Shown in pieces: positions 52,880-60,199 of a DNA stretch of 64,000 nt. Where the stretch lies: contig NZ_SGXF01000006.1 in NCBI RefSeq assembly GCF_004216775.1, forward strand, positions 1 to 64,000, written 5' to 3'. The stretch comes from Cuneatibacter caecimuris. Lineage in GTDB: Bacteria; Bacillota; Clostridia; Lachnospirales; Lachnospiraceae. The notes under the pieces were generated by a model. That model saw only the letters and a list, made by a program, of their open reading frames with translations, was not told where the DNA came from and did not search any database. The translations under genes and the position numbers were made by a program. Numbering within the stretch: position 1 is the stretch's first letter; each line of letters opens with the position of its first letter.

Positions 52880-52959
52880 CCCTCTTCCAGCCTTTTCTGA
52901 CCATTCTCTAACGCGCCTAATTTCTATAAAATCAGCTGAAGCATATCTTCCTGTGCCAT
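52852..52959 (-). pseudogene. Remnant of a small coiled-coil gene, stopped by an amber codon
   Basis: ATG (52957-52959) behind GGGAGG begins MAQEDMLQLIL, then TAG (52924-52926). The same frame continues KLGALENGQKRLEEGSDGLP and ends at TGA (52852-52854). Across the stop it matches the start of the coiled-coil protein at 59103-59417 (ILQQILSKLDGL), where serine stands at the TAG position. A promoter and hairpin frame it. It is either a truncated paralogue or a real 11-residue peptide; the paralogue reading is preferred. Confidence 0.5.
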
Positions 52960-52996
52960 AACAAATACCTCCCTCGAATCAGCTTCCGAGATTATC

Positions 52997-53025
52997 AACA
53001 TAACACAGATGACAGATTTCTGCAA
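52997..53025 (-). promoter_or_regulatory. Promoter of the broken small gene
   Basis: Minus strand: TTGCAG (53020-53025), 17 bp, TATGTT (52997-53002), 37 bp before the ATG. Confidence 0.55.
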
Positions 53026-53062
53026 GAGGGCCGGACTATTACAAAGCGTACCCATACAAGTG

Positions 53063-53079
53063 ACATAATATTATTATGT
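53063..53079. other. AT-rich palindrome behind lexA, dif-like right half
   Basis: ACATAATA-T-TATTATGT, perfect 8-bp arms, 7 bases behind the lexA stop. The right half with its flank, TTATGTAAATT, differs by one base from the XerD arm of Bacillus dif as I remember it. The left half fits poorly and the spacer is one base short. Confidence 0.35.
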
Positions 53080-53085
53080 AAATTA

Positions 53086-53709
53086 TCACTGCATATGGGT
53101 GCGCAGAAGGCCCACAACCTTCCCGATTACGGAAACCTGCTCTACGATAATGGGTTCCATATTGTCATTGTCCGGCTGTAGGCGGACATGGCCTTTTTCT
53201 TTATAAAAGCGTTTTACAGTTGCGGAATCATCCAGAAGAGCAACTACAATTTCGCCATTGCGAGCAGATTCCGTATGCTGTACGATCAGGCGGTCTCCGT
53301 TCAGAATCCCGGCGTTAATCATACTGTCTCCTTTTACATTGAGCATGTATAATTCCCCGGAAGAGGGGACCATTTCTGCCGGCAAAGGAAAGTATCCGTC
53401 AATATTCTGTTCAGCCAAAATCGGAGTGCCTGCGGCAACCTGGCCGACAATCGGGATATTCACCAATTCTCTGCGCACCATAGAAAAACTCTCATCCGTG
53501 ATCTCAATTGCCCTGGGCTTTGTGGGATCCCGTCGGATGTAACCCAATTTCTCCAGGGTTTCCAGATGGGCGTGGACAGAAGAAGTGGAACGCAGGTTGA
53601 CGGCTTCGCATATTTCACGGACCGCAGGCGGATATCCTTTTGTCAGAATCTGTTCTTTCAGGTATTCTAAAATCTCTTCCTGTTTTTTGGAAATCCTTCC
53701 TGTCATCAT
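53086..53709 (-). CDS. lexA: SOS repressor LexA
   Basis: N-terminal winged helix (1-65, with STSSVHAHLETLEKLGYI recognition helix) and S24 self-cleavage domain. The cleavage site is A93-G94 (VAAGTP), and the catalytic dyad is S129 in KGDSMINAG and K166 in ATVKRFYK. The 207 residues are full length. AGGAGGAATATT precedes the start. Its promoter overlaps two SOS boxes, so it represses itself. Confidence 0.96.
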   Translation of the reverse strand: MMTGRISKKQEEILEYLKEQILTKGYPPAVREICEAVNLRSTSSVHAHLETLEKLGYIRRDPTKPRAIEITDESFSMVRRELVNIPIVGQVAAGTPILAEQNIDGYFPLPAEMVPSSGELYMLNVKGDSMINAGILNGDRLIVQHTESARNGEIVVALLDDSATVKRFYKEKGHVRLQPDNDNMEPIIVEQVSVIGKVVGLLRTHMQ

Positions 53710-53740
53710 AATATTCCTCCTAAAATTATATTCTTAAATC

Positions 53741-53769
53741 AGTATAGCATATTATATCGTAAAATGCAA
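53741..53769 (-). promoter_or_regulatory. lexA promoter
   Basis: Minus strand: TTGCAT (53764-53769), 17 bp, TATACT (53741-53746). SOS box A starts inside the -35. Confidence 0.8.
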
Positions 53770-53793
53770 ACAAATGTTTCGAAAATTTGTTCG
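53767..53793. promoter_or_regulatory. Tandem SOS boxes A and B at the lexA promoter
   Basis: Box A CAAACAAATGTTTC (53767-53780) and box B CGAAAATTTGTTCG (53780-53793) match the Firmicutes LexA consensus CGAACATATGTTCG at 10 and 12 of 14 positions. They share one base, so centres are 13 bp apart. Confidence 0.75.
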
Positions 53794-53812
53794 AAAAAAG
53801 CAGAAATCCATG

Positions 53813-53841
53813 TTGACAAACATTAGTTCCTGGTTTATAAT
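53813..53841 (+). promoter_or_regulatory. Consensus promoter of the yneA-like gene
   Basis: TTGACA (53813-53818), 17 bp, TATAAT (53836-53841): perfect sigma-A boxes, with SOS boxes C and D covering the start of transcription. Confidence 0.9.
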
Positions 53842-53849
53842 GGCAGTAC

Positions 53850-53876
53850 AAAACAAATGTTCGCAACATCTGTTCA
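53850..53876. promoter_or_regulatory. Tandem SOS boxes C and D at the yneA-like promoter
   Basis: Box C AAAACAAATGTTCG (53850-53863) and box D GCAACATCTGTTCA (53863-53876) match CGAACATATGTTCG at 11 and 10 of 14. The 13-bp centre distance equals that of boxes A and B. Confidence 0.72.
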
Positions 53877-53903
53877 CTATTATCAGATGAGGAGGTACTG
53901 AAG

Positions 53904-54290
53904 ATGAGAGGAACGAATGCAAACAATATGTCTAACTGCAAAACAAAGCCTAAGCCAGGAATATTATGGGTACTTATAGTGTTTATCATGGTTTTAAGCA
54001 TTGTGCTTATCCTAGCGGTGCGTACAGCTGCCGGAACAGAGCGATCCGGGCAAGAGTCCTATTACTATACATCAGTCTGCATTCAGCATGGAGACACCCT
54101 TTGGAGCATTGCAGAAAAGTATTCAAAAAAAACCGGAATACCTGTTCGGGAATATCTTGAGAAGCTAAAAAAAATGAACGGAATTTCCGGAGATAAGATC
54201 CAGGCGGGCAGTTACCTGACAGTGGCATATACTCATCAAGAGAGTCAGGAAGTGCAGGCAGTCTCCGCAAATTCTTTTGGATACCGCTAA
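53904..54290 (+). CDS. yneA: YneA-like SOS cell-division inhibitor (membrane anchor plus LysM)
   Basis: The 128 residues have a basic N-terminus, one transmembrane helix (about 20-42) and an external LysM domain (about 58-107: QHGDTLWSIAEKYSKKTG, LEKLKKMNGISGDKIQAGSYL). The size, layout and position opposite lexA are those of Bacillus YneA, which blocks septation after DNA damage. GAGGAGG precedes the start. The strong promoter held down by SOS boxes fits. yneB and ynzC do not follow. Confidence 0.87.
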   Translation: MRGTNANNMSNCKTKPKPGILWVLIVFIMVLSIVLILAVRTAAGTERSGQESYYYTSVCIQHGDTLWSIAEKYSKKTGIPVREYLEKLKKMNGISGDKIQAGSYLTVAYTHQESQEVQAVSANSFGYR

Positions 54291-54364
54291 GAAAGCTAAT
54301 TGGAGTACAACAGTACATGGCGCTGCTACAGTGATATGCAGCCAGAAGGCGCCCTCACGGCAGA

Positions 54365-54432
54365 GAGGCGGCAGAAAAAATCAGGAGACTACAGCCGTCA
54401 GACATTAATCTCTGAAGTTTTCCTGCCGCCTC
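54365..54432. terminator. Long hairpin between convergent yneA and glmS
   Basis: Perfect 10-bp stem GAGGCGGCAG (54365-54374) / CTGCCGCCTC (54423-54432) with a 48-base loop that pairs further (TCAGGAG with CTCTGA). There is no T-tract on either side, so the terminator role is tentative. Confidence 0.45.
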
Positions 54433-54465
54433 CCCGCGACTTCTCACCTTTTACAGAGAAACAAA

Positions 54466-56283
54466 TTATTCCACAGTCACGGATTTTGCCAGGTTTCTGG
54501 GCTTATCCACGTCCACACCTTTGTTAACTGATGTATAATAGGCAATTAGCTGCAGCGCCACCGCTGCAGGGAACACCATGAACATATCGTCCAGCTCGGG
54601 GAGGGGAAGCTGAACATCGTAAACATCCTGGTCAGTCACGTTATTTTCTTTTGTCAGCAGAATCACATAAGCGCCTCTGGCTTTCACTTCCCTGATATTC
54701 GAAAGTGTTTTAGCCATAACCCGTTTTTGGGTGGCAATGGCAATCACAGGTACTCCATCTGTAATCAGTGCAATAGTACCATGTTTTAATTCGCCAGCTG
54801 CATATGCTTCTGCGTGAATATAAGAGATTTCCTTCAGTTTTAATGCGCCTTCCAACGAAAGAGTATAGTCCAGCCCTCTGCCGATGAAAAAAGTATCCTG
54901 GGCCGATGAGAGCGGTTCCACTACCTTTTTGATTGTGTTCTCCTGTTCCAGTATCCTTCCGATAGCAGGAATTGCCTTCTGCAGGCTGACAATAAATGCC
55001 CGGGCCTGTTTGAGCGTATATTTTGCATTGACAAGGCCTAATTTACAGCCGATCAGATACAAAGCAGCTAACTGCACGGTATAAGCTTTGGTGCTGGCAA
55101 CAGCAATCTCTGGACCGGCATGCGTATAGATCACGTTATCACATTCGCGGGCAATCGTAGAGCCCTTCACATTTACAACTGCCAGTGTTCTGGCATGGCA
55201 TCTTCTGGAGAGCCGAAGCGCCTCCAGGGTATCAATGGTTTCCCCTGACTGTGAGATAGCAATGACCAGCGTATTTTCATCCACCAGAGGATCTTCATAT
55301 CGAAACTCTGAGGCGATGGAGACAGTGACAGGGATGCGCATCAAGGGCTCTATCATGGTTTTGCACACCATTCCGGCGTGCATAGCCGTCCCGCAGGCAA
55401 TAATATAAATCTTATTGCATCCACGAAAAATATCGTCCGGAACACCATCGCTGGAAAAGTCCGGGAGACCATCCTTTATTCTGGGCGCAACGGTATTATG
55501 AAGAGCATCAGGCTGTTCATGGATCTCTTTCAGCATAAAATGAGGGAATCCGTTTTTCTGAGCTGCTTCTATGGACCAGTTCACTGTCAGCATATCCGGA
55601 TGAATCGCCTGTCCATCCATATCCTGAATCTGAATTCCATTTGCGGACAGTGTCAGGATATGATATTCGGGTACAATAAAATACTGATCTGAATAGGCGA
55701 TCAGGGCGGTGAGATCTGAAGCGATAAAAGAACCTTCTTCGCAATGTGCAGCAACCATAGGGCTTACATTACGCACAGCAAAAATTTTACCAGGCTGGTC
55801 ATCAAAAAGCACACAGAAGGCAAAAGAACCAATAAATTGAGATATTGCATGTTTCAATGCCTGAAAAGGATCCCCCTGATAAAAGTGATTGATCACGGCG
55901 GCGGCCACCTCTGTATCAGTATCAGAGTGCAGCTGATCCTGGAGATTAAAACGGCCTACCAGGTCGTGATAATTTTCAATAATCCCATTATGGATTAATG
56001 ATACTTTACCCACACGGTGGGGATGCGCATTACCGTCAGTAACTCCGCCGTGCGTAGCCCAGCGTGTATGGCCAATGCCGCAGCAGGAGAGCAGATCCGC
56101 ATGCGCGCAGGCCCCGCGCAATGCAGCGACTTTTCCTGCTTTTTTAGTGATCATAATTTGTCCGCCAGAAGATTGAAGCGCAATTCCGGCGCTGTCATAA
56201 CCACGATATTCTAACAGCTCCAGGCCGTCCAGAAGCACTGGCTGAGCCGGGAGTGTCCCCGTATATCCAATAATTCCACACAT
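54466..56283 (-). CDS. glmS: Glutamine-fructose-6-phosphate aminotransferase (isomerizing)
   Basis: Makes glucosamine 6-phosphate for cell wall synthesis. The N-terminal amidotransferase domain begins MCGIIGYTG with nucleophile C2; two SIS sugar-isomerase domains follow (ISQSGETIDTLEALRLS, IGRGLDYTLSLEGALKLKEISY), and the C-terminus ends in KSVTVE. The 605 residues are full length. A glmS ribozyme precedes it, so its mRNA is controlled by its product. Confidence 0.97.
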   Translation of the reverse strand: MCGIIGYTGTLPAQPVLLDGLELLEYRGYDSAGIALQSSGGQIMITKKAGKVAALRGACAHADLLSCCGIGHTRWATHGGVTDGNAHPHRVGKVSLIHNGIIENYHDLVGRFNLQDQLHSDTDTEVAAAVINHFYQGDPFQALKHAISQFIGSFAFCVLFDDQPGKIFAVRNVSPMVAAHCEEGSFIASDLTALIAYSDQYFIVPEYHILTLSANGIQIQDMDGQAIHPDMLTVNWSIEAAQKNGFPHFMLKEIHEQPDALHNTVAPRIKDGLPDFSSDGVPDDIFRGCNKIYIIACGTAMHAGMVCKTMIEPLMRIPVTVSIASEFRYEDPLVDENTLVIAISQSGETIDTLEALRLSRRCHARTLAVVNVKGSTIARECDNVIYTHAGPEIAVASTKAYTVQLAALYLIGCKLGLVNAKYTLKQARAFIVSLQKAIPAIGRILEQENTIKKVVEPLSSAQDTFFIGRGLDYTLSLEGALKLKEISYIHAEAYAAGELKHGTIALITDGVPVIAIATQKRVMAKTLSNIREVKARGAYVILLTKENNVTDQDVYDVQLPLPELDDMFMVFPAAVALQLIAYYTSVNKGVDVDKPRNLAKSVTVE

Positions 56284-56336
56284 TTAATGTCATTCTCCTT
56301 TGATTTTCTAAAATAGTATATGATTTCAGGAACAAC

Positions 56337-56512
56337 AAAAAGGCCTTGTTGCAGAGGATTTGTTTTGCAGTTACCCGCATATTTGTCCCCGCATAACGTA
56401 CCAAGGCTGTACGGAAAGGCATCCGCCGAATATTTCGATCACCTTTCACCTCGTTAACCTGCCTACGGATTTCAGCCCGTTTCACGATCAGACAGGTGCA
56501 TGGCGCTGAATA
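56337..56512 (-). ncRNA. glmS ribozyme (glucosamine-6-phosphate-activated self-cleaving riboswitch)
   Basis: Minus strand, 5' to 3': the cleavage context A-GCGCC (cut 5' of the G at about 56507), a P2 stem region ending GGCAGGTTAACGAGG, then GATCGAAATATTCGGCGG and ATGCC, which follow the conserved glmS core, and a P3/P4 region closed by GCCTTG/CAAGGC (to about 56340). It lies about 55 bases before glmS. The order of conserved elements agrees with the Bacillus ribozyme. Exact ends are approximate. Confidence 0.88.
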
Positions 56513-56563
56513 TGAAGTTGTTTTACTCTGGCCTCCTTAAACCCAAAGAATCTTTGCTATTAT

Positions 56564-56592
56564 ATCATAGGCAAAACTCTTTGGCAAGTCAA
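56564..56592 (-). promoter_or_regulatory. glmS promoter
   Basis: Minus strand: TTGACT (56587-56592), 17 bp, TATGAT (56564-56569). Transcription would start about 50 bases before the ribozyme cleavage site. Confidence 0.82.
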
Positions 56593-56594
56593 CC

Positions 56595-56623
56595 TTGCAA
56601 GGAGTGCTGAAATGTGGTATAGT
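56595..56623 (+). promoter_or_regulatory. Promoter of the TtcA-like gene
   Basis: TTGCAA (56595-56600), 17 bp, TATAGT (56618-56623). It stands back to back with the glmS promoter, two bases apart at the -35 boxes. Confidence 0.7.
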
Positions 56624-56699
56624 AAGCATATAAACTTTTCGCGAAACCCTAGTTTAACGAAGAGTATCAAGAAAAACAAGAGAAAGGTATAAATATTAT

Positions 56700-57416
56700 A
56701 TGAAACTGCAACAGTTGCTGAGTTATGCCCGCCGGGCTGTAGATGATTATCAGATGATTCAGAATGGAGACAAAATTGCTGTGGGAATTTCTGGAGGCAA
56801 AGACAGTCTTGCACTGCTGTACGCCCTGCAGGGCCTGCGGCGCTTTTACCCGAATAAATTTGAACTTTTTGCCATCACAGTCGATCTGGGATTTCCGGAA
56901 TTTGATCTATCAGAAATTTCAAAGCTATGTAAAGAACTGGAAGTTCCTTATCATATTGTCTCCACACAGATTGGTGAAATTGTTTTTGATGTCCGCAGAG
57001 AATCTAATCCCTGTTCTCTCTGCGCGAAAATGCGCAAAGGCGCTTTCAACACGAAAGCCCGGGAGCTGGGCTGCAATAAAATTGCCTACGCCCATCACAA
57101 AGACGATGTGGTGGAAACCATGCTATTGTCCCTGATCTATGAAGGCCGCATACATACCTTTTCGCCTGTGACATATCTGGACCGGATGCAGGTTACCTTA
57201 ATCCGCCCCCTGATCTATGTGAATGAATCTGATATTGTAGGATTTCAGAATCTCTATCGCCTCCCTGTGCGGAAGAATCCCTGTCCGGCGGATGGAAAGA
57301 CTAAGCGTGAGTTTTCCAGCAGGCTTCTGAGCCAGTTGATACGGGAAACACCAGATGCAAAAGAACATATCTTTTCTGCAATCCGCAAGTACCCCTTAAA
57401 AAACTGGGAAAAATAA
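56700..57416 (+). CDS. TtcA-type tRNA 2-thiocytidine synthetase family ATPase
   Basis: PP-loop enzyme of 238 residues: AVGISGGKDSLALL adenylation loop, the CSLCAKMRKG cysteine pair that in TtcA helps hold an iron-sulfur cluster, and AYAHHKDDVVETML. TtcA thiolates C32 of tRNA. Anaerobes carry many close paralogues, so the target is not certain. A GAGAAAGG site precedes the start. Confidence 0.88.
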   Translation: MKLQQLLSYARRAVDDYQMIQNGDKIAVGISGGKDSLALLYALQGLRRFYPNKFELFAITVDLGFPEFDLSEISKLCKELEVPYHIVSTQIGEIVFDVRRESNPCSLCAKMRKGAFNTKARELGCNKIAYAHHKDDVVETMLLSLIYEGRIHTFSPVTYLDRMQVTLIRPLIYVNESDIVGFQNLYRLPVRKNPCPADGKTKREFSSRLLSQLIRETPDAKEHIFSAIRKYPLKNWEK

Positions 57417-57428
57417 TTTTCAACCTAT

Positions 57429-57442
57429 GTTAATAAATTAAC
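57429..57442. other. Palindrome before the XerS-like recombinase gene
   Basis: GTTAAT-AA-ATTAAC, perfect 6-bp arms, 19 bases before the start codon. In streptococci the dif site lies just upstream of xerS, so this may be a recombinase site or an operator. Confidence 0.35.
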
Positions 57443-57460
57443 GAATGGAGTGAGTATATC

Positions 57461-58531
57461 ATGGCAGAACTTCCTTATCATGAACAGATCAATATAGCGA
57501 ATACTGAAAAGCTTCGTGAACTTCTAAAACCGCTTCCGCCTTTTGTAAAGACTTATTTCAGAGGAATTGAGCCGCAGACATCTTCCCGCACCAGAATTGC
57601 ATATGCCTATGACCTGCATATATTCTTTGAATTCCTTCAGCGAGAAAACCCTGTGATTCAGAAGCTGAATCTGCAGGATATTACGCTCTCCCATCTGGAA
57701 CAGCTCACACCTGTGGATATCTCTGATTATCTTGAATTTGTGAAATACTATCGCTCGGAGGATGACCAGGGGCATATCAATGGGGAACGGGGACAGCGGA
57801 GAAAACTGGCCTCTCTGCGCTCTTTTTATAATTATCTCTATAAAAACCAGATGATAGAATCCAATCCGGCGGCTCTGGTGGATATGCCCAAACTGCATGA
57901 AAAGAATATTGTACGGCTGGATGTGGATGAAATCGCGGTTTTGCTGGATGAAGTGGAACAGGGGGATAAACTGACAAAACGGCAGCAGGCATATCATGCC
58001 AGAACCAAAGTCCGGGATCTTGCTCTGATGACGCTGCTTTTGGGAACAGGAATCCGCGTTTCTGAATGTGTGGGCCTGAATATTCAGGATGTGGATTTTC
58101 GGAACGCCGGCATAAAAATTTACCGCAAAGGCGGCAAAGAGATGATTGTTTATTTCGGTGAGGAAGTGGAGGAAGCTCTCTCCTGCTACCTGGAAGAAAG
58201 AAAGCATATGATCGCGGAAGAAGGCAGTACAGACGCGTTATTTCTCTCTTTACAGAATAAACGAATATCTGTACGTTCCGTGGAAAATCTGGTTAAAAAA
58301 TATGCTCAGACTGTGACTACGTTGAAACATATTACGCCCCATAAGCTGCGCAGCACATATGGCACCAATCTCTATCAAGAAACAAACGATATCTACCTGG
58401 TGGCTGATGTGCTGGGCCATTCTGATGTCAATACTACCAGAAAACACTACGCCGCCATGGATGATTATCAGCGCCGCAGGGCCAGAACCGCTGTCCGGCT
58501 TCGGGAAAAGCTCCCTGATTCAGAAGATTAA
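57461..58531 (+). CDS. XerS-like tyrosine recombinase
   Basis: The 356 residues equal the length of streptococcal XerS. SAM-like N-terminal domain (about 20-130) and catalytic domain with R199 (GTGIRVSE), K223 (RKGGKE), H294 and R297 (PHKLRST), H320 (LGHSD) and nucleophile Y330. All six active-site residues are present. No excisionase, att repeats or cargo is nearby, so a housekeeping role (dimer resolution or related) is more likely than an integrase. GGAGTG precedes the start. Confidence 0.85.
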   Translation: MAELPYHEQINIANTEKLRELLKPLPPFVKTYFRGIEPQTSSRTRIAYAYDLHIFFEFLQRENPVIQKLNLQDITLSHLEQLTPVDISDYLEFVKYYRSEDDQGHINGERGQRRKLASLRSFYNYLYKNQMIESNPAALVDMPKLHEKNIVRLDVDEIAVLLDEVEQGDKLTKRQQAYHARTKVRDLALMTLLLGTGIRVSECVGLNIQDVDFRNAGIKIYRKGGKEMIVYFGEEVEEALSCYLEERKHMIAEEGSTDALFLSLQNKRISVRSVENLVKKYAQTVTTLKHITPHKLRSTYGTNLYQETNDIYLVADVLGHSDVNTTRKHYAAMDDYQRRRARTAVRLREKLPDSED

Positions 58532-58625
58532 TCTGGCATATAGTTTTTCATTTTTAGGGTATACTATCTGCAGTATCAGATGAAGGCGCCATTTTGCGGC
58601 GTTCCACCTAAAGGAGCAGGATGAT

Positions 58626-59060
58626 ATGATCGAACAGGATACCATTAAATTACTGAGAGAATGCGATGCGGGAATTAAAATGGGCGTAACGTCCATCGAC
58701 GAGGTTTTAGATTACGCCCATCATGAGGAACTGCGCAAAGCGCTCTCCGAATGTAAAAATGAGAATGAAAAGCTGAAAGAAGAAATTCAGTCTTTGCTGG
58801 ACCAGTATCATGACGAAGGAAAAGACCCCAATCCCATGGCCAAGGGGATGTCGTGGCTGAAGACCAATGTTAAACTGACTATGAATGAATCAGATCAAAC
58901 TATTGCAGATTTAATTACGGACGGATGCAACATGGGTGTTAAATCTCTCTGCCGATATCTGAACCAGTATAAGGCTGCGGATGAAAGATCCAAGAATATT
59001 GCCAAACAGCTGATCCGGCTGGAAGAACAGCTTGTCATAGACTTGCGGACATTTCTATAA
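58626..59060 (+). CDS. Unknown helical protein, DUF2383/ferritin-like pattern
   Basis: The 144 residues look like a four-helix protein: TIKLLRECDAGIKMGVTSID, a coiled-coil helix (about 30-60), WLKTNVKLTMNESDQTIADL and DGCNMGVKSLCRYLNQYKAA. It resembles clostridial DUF2383-type proteins in size and layout, but metal ligands are not evident. AAAGGAG precedes the start and a TATACT at 58560-58565 may be its -10. It ends at a strong terminator. Confidence 0.78.
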   Translation: MIEQDTIKLLRECDAGIKMGVTSIDEVLDYAHHEELRKALSECKNENEKLKEEIQSLLDQYHDEGKDPNPMAKGMSWLKTNVKLTMNESDQTIADLITDGCNMGVKSLCRYLNQYKAADERSKNIAKQLIRLEEQLVIDLRTFL

Positions 59061-59069
59061 GTGGAATCG

Positions 59070-59099
59070 AAAGAGCAGGCCGGAACCTGCTCTTTTTAA
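59070..59099. terminator. Intrinsic terminator
   Basis: Perfect 10-bp stem AAAGAGCAGG (59070-59079) / CCTGCTCTTT (59086-59095) followed by TT. It can serve the helical protein gene and the convergent coiled-coil gene. Confidence 0.9.
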
Positions 59100-59102
59100 C
59101 TG

Positions 59103-59417
59103 TCATCCTATTCTTTTACTCAGCTCATCAGTCCGACGTAACATGATATCATGCACCCGCTCAACCTCGTCCAGAATCATAGAATCCATTTTTTGCATTT
59201 TCCTCATTTGCAGGTTGGTTTCCTTCAGGCCTTCCGCAAGCTCCGCCACTTTGGCATCAAGACCTGATACTTTAGCATCAAGCCCCGATACTTTAGCATC
59301 AAGACCTGATACTTTAGCATCAAGCCCCGATACTTTGGTATCTAGCCCTGATACTTTGGTATCTAGCCCGTCAAGCTTACTTAATATCTGCTGTAGTATA
59401 TTCTCGTTTATTTCCAT
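59103..59417 (-). CDS. Coiled-coil protein built of tandem heptads
   Basis: The 104 residues begin MEINENILQQILSKLDGLDT and then repeat the heptad KVSGLDA/KVSGLDT about five times, and end in a helical segment (LQMRKMQKMDSMILDEVERVHDIM). Such proteins form trimeric or dimeric coiled coils; function is unknown. The heptads are encoded by 21-bp tandem DNA repeats. The N-terminus matches the broken frame at 52852-52959. A weak ribosome binding site (GGAGG) precedes the start. Confidence 0.8.
   Translation of the reverse strand: MEINENILQQILSKLDGLDTKVSGLDTKVSGLDAKVSGLDAKVSGLDAKVSGLDAKVAELAEGLKETNLQMRKMQKMDSMILDEVERVHDIMLRRTDELSKRIG
59248..59372 (-). repeat. 21-bp tandem repeat inside the coiled-coil gene
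   Basis: Five full units and one partial. On the plus strand they read ACTTTAGCATCAAGACCTGAT or ACTTTAGCATCAAGCCCCGA, alternating, with a GGTATC variant at the right end. The two spellings encode the same residues and alternate, so 42 bp looks like the last duplication unit. Confidence 0.9.
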
Positions 59418-59457
59418 TCATCCTCCCACGCTTTGCAACGGATCTTCAACGACAAGA

Positions 59458-60102
59458 TCATCCCTTCTTAGTTCCAAGATTCTTTTCTTTAATCCGAATA
59501 AATTCCAGAATGAGATCCACTGCCCCTTCATACCCGGTTATACTGCTGTTGACGCAGAGATGATAGCTTTTCGCGTCCCCCCATTTTTTGTTGGAGTAAT
59601 AATTGTAGTAATTCGCACGTTTTTTATCTGTTTTGGCTATAATATCTTTCGCTTTTTCCGGTGTTACGTTCTGGGCTTCTGCAAAATGACGTATTTTATC
59701 TTCCTCATTTCCGGAAATAAATACGCTGATCATACTCGGATACTCCGCAAGAGCGTAATCGGCGCAGCGTCCAACGATAACACAGGATTCTTCCAGAGCC
59801 AGTTTCTTAATGGTATCAAACTGCGCCAGAAAAACCTTGTGATTGAGCGGCATATCCATAAATGATGAAGTGGTATAACCCATGGAATAGGTATCCATTA
59901 CCAGGGAATAAAGAAAACTGTTTGTAGGCTTTTCATCATGGGATTCAAACAGCTCCTTACACATCCCGCTCTGTTTGGCCGCCAACGTCAGCAACTCCTT
60001 GTCATAAAACTTCACACCCAGCCGTTCAGCAAGCATCTTACCGATCAGACGGCCGGCACTGCCGCATTCTCTGCCGATTGTAATAACAAGATTTCCGTTC
60101 AT
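59458..60102 (-). CDS. Cytidylate kinase-like family protein
   Basis: The 214 residues start with a P-loop variant typical of this family (ITIGRECGSAGRLIGKMLAE) and continue with FYDKELLTLAAKQSG and VIVGRCADYAL. The family (Pfam Cytidylate_kin2) is widespread in Clostridia and is distinct from true Cmk; the substrate is unknown. GGGAAAGGGG precedes the start. Confidence 0.87.
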   Translation of the reverse strand: MNGNLVITIGRECGSAGRLIGKMLAERLGVKFYDKELLTLAAKQSGMCKELFESHDEKPTNSFLYSLVMDTYSMGYTTSSFMDMPLNHKVFLAQFDTIKKLALEESCVIVGRCADYALAEYPSMISVFISGNEEDKIRHFAEAQNVTPEKAKDIIAKTDKKRANYYNYYSNKKWGDAKSYHLCVNSSITGYEGAVDLILEFIRIKEKNLGTKKG

Positions 60103-60199
60103 ATAAACAACCCCTTTCCCTCTGTTGACAATATACTCTGTTATTTACCATAATAATAACACAGAATTGCGGAAAAGTACAGCAAATTATACAAATAAA

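Noticed and set aside
54365-54432. Hairpin between yneA and glmS as a standard terminator
   Set aside because: The stem is strong, but no T-tract follows on either strand, so it is listed only tentatively.
56195-56485. 96-codon minus-strand frame upstream of glmS
   Set aside because: It overlaps the glmS ribozyme and the glmS start in another frame; the conserved RNA explains the sequence.
57461-58531. Integrase of an integrative element
   Set aside because: No att duplication, tRNA gene, excisionase or foreign cargo is adjacent; flanking genes are ordinary.
59248-59372. Possible CRISPR-like short repeats
   Set aside because: There are no spacers; units are contiguous 21-bp in-frame coding repeats, and no cas genes are present.
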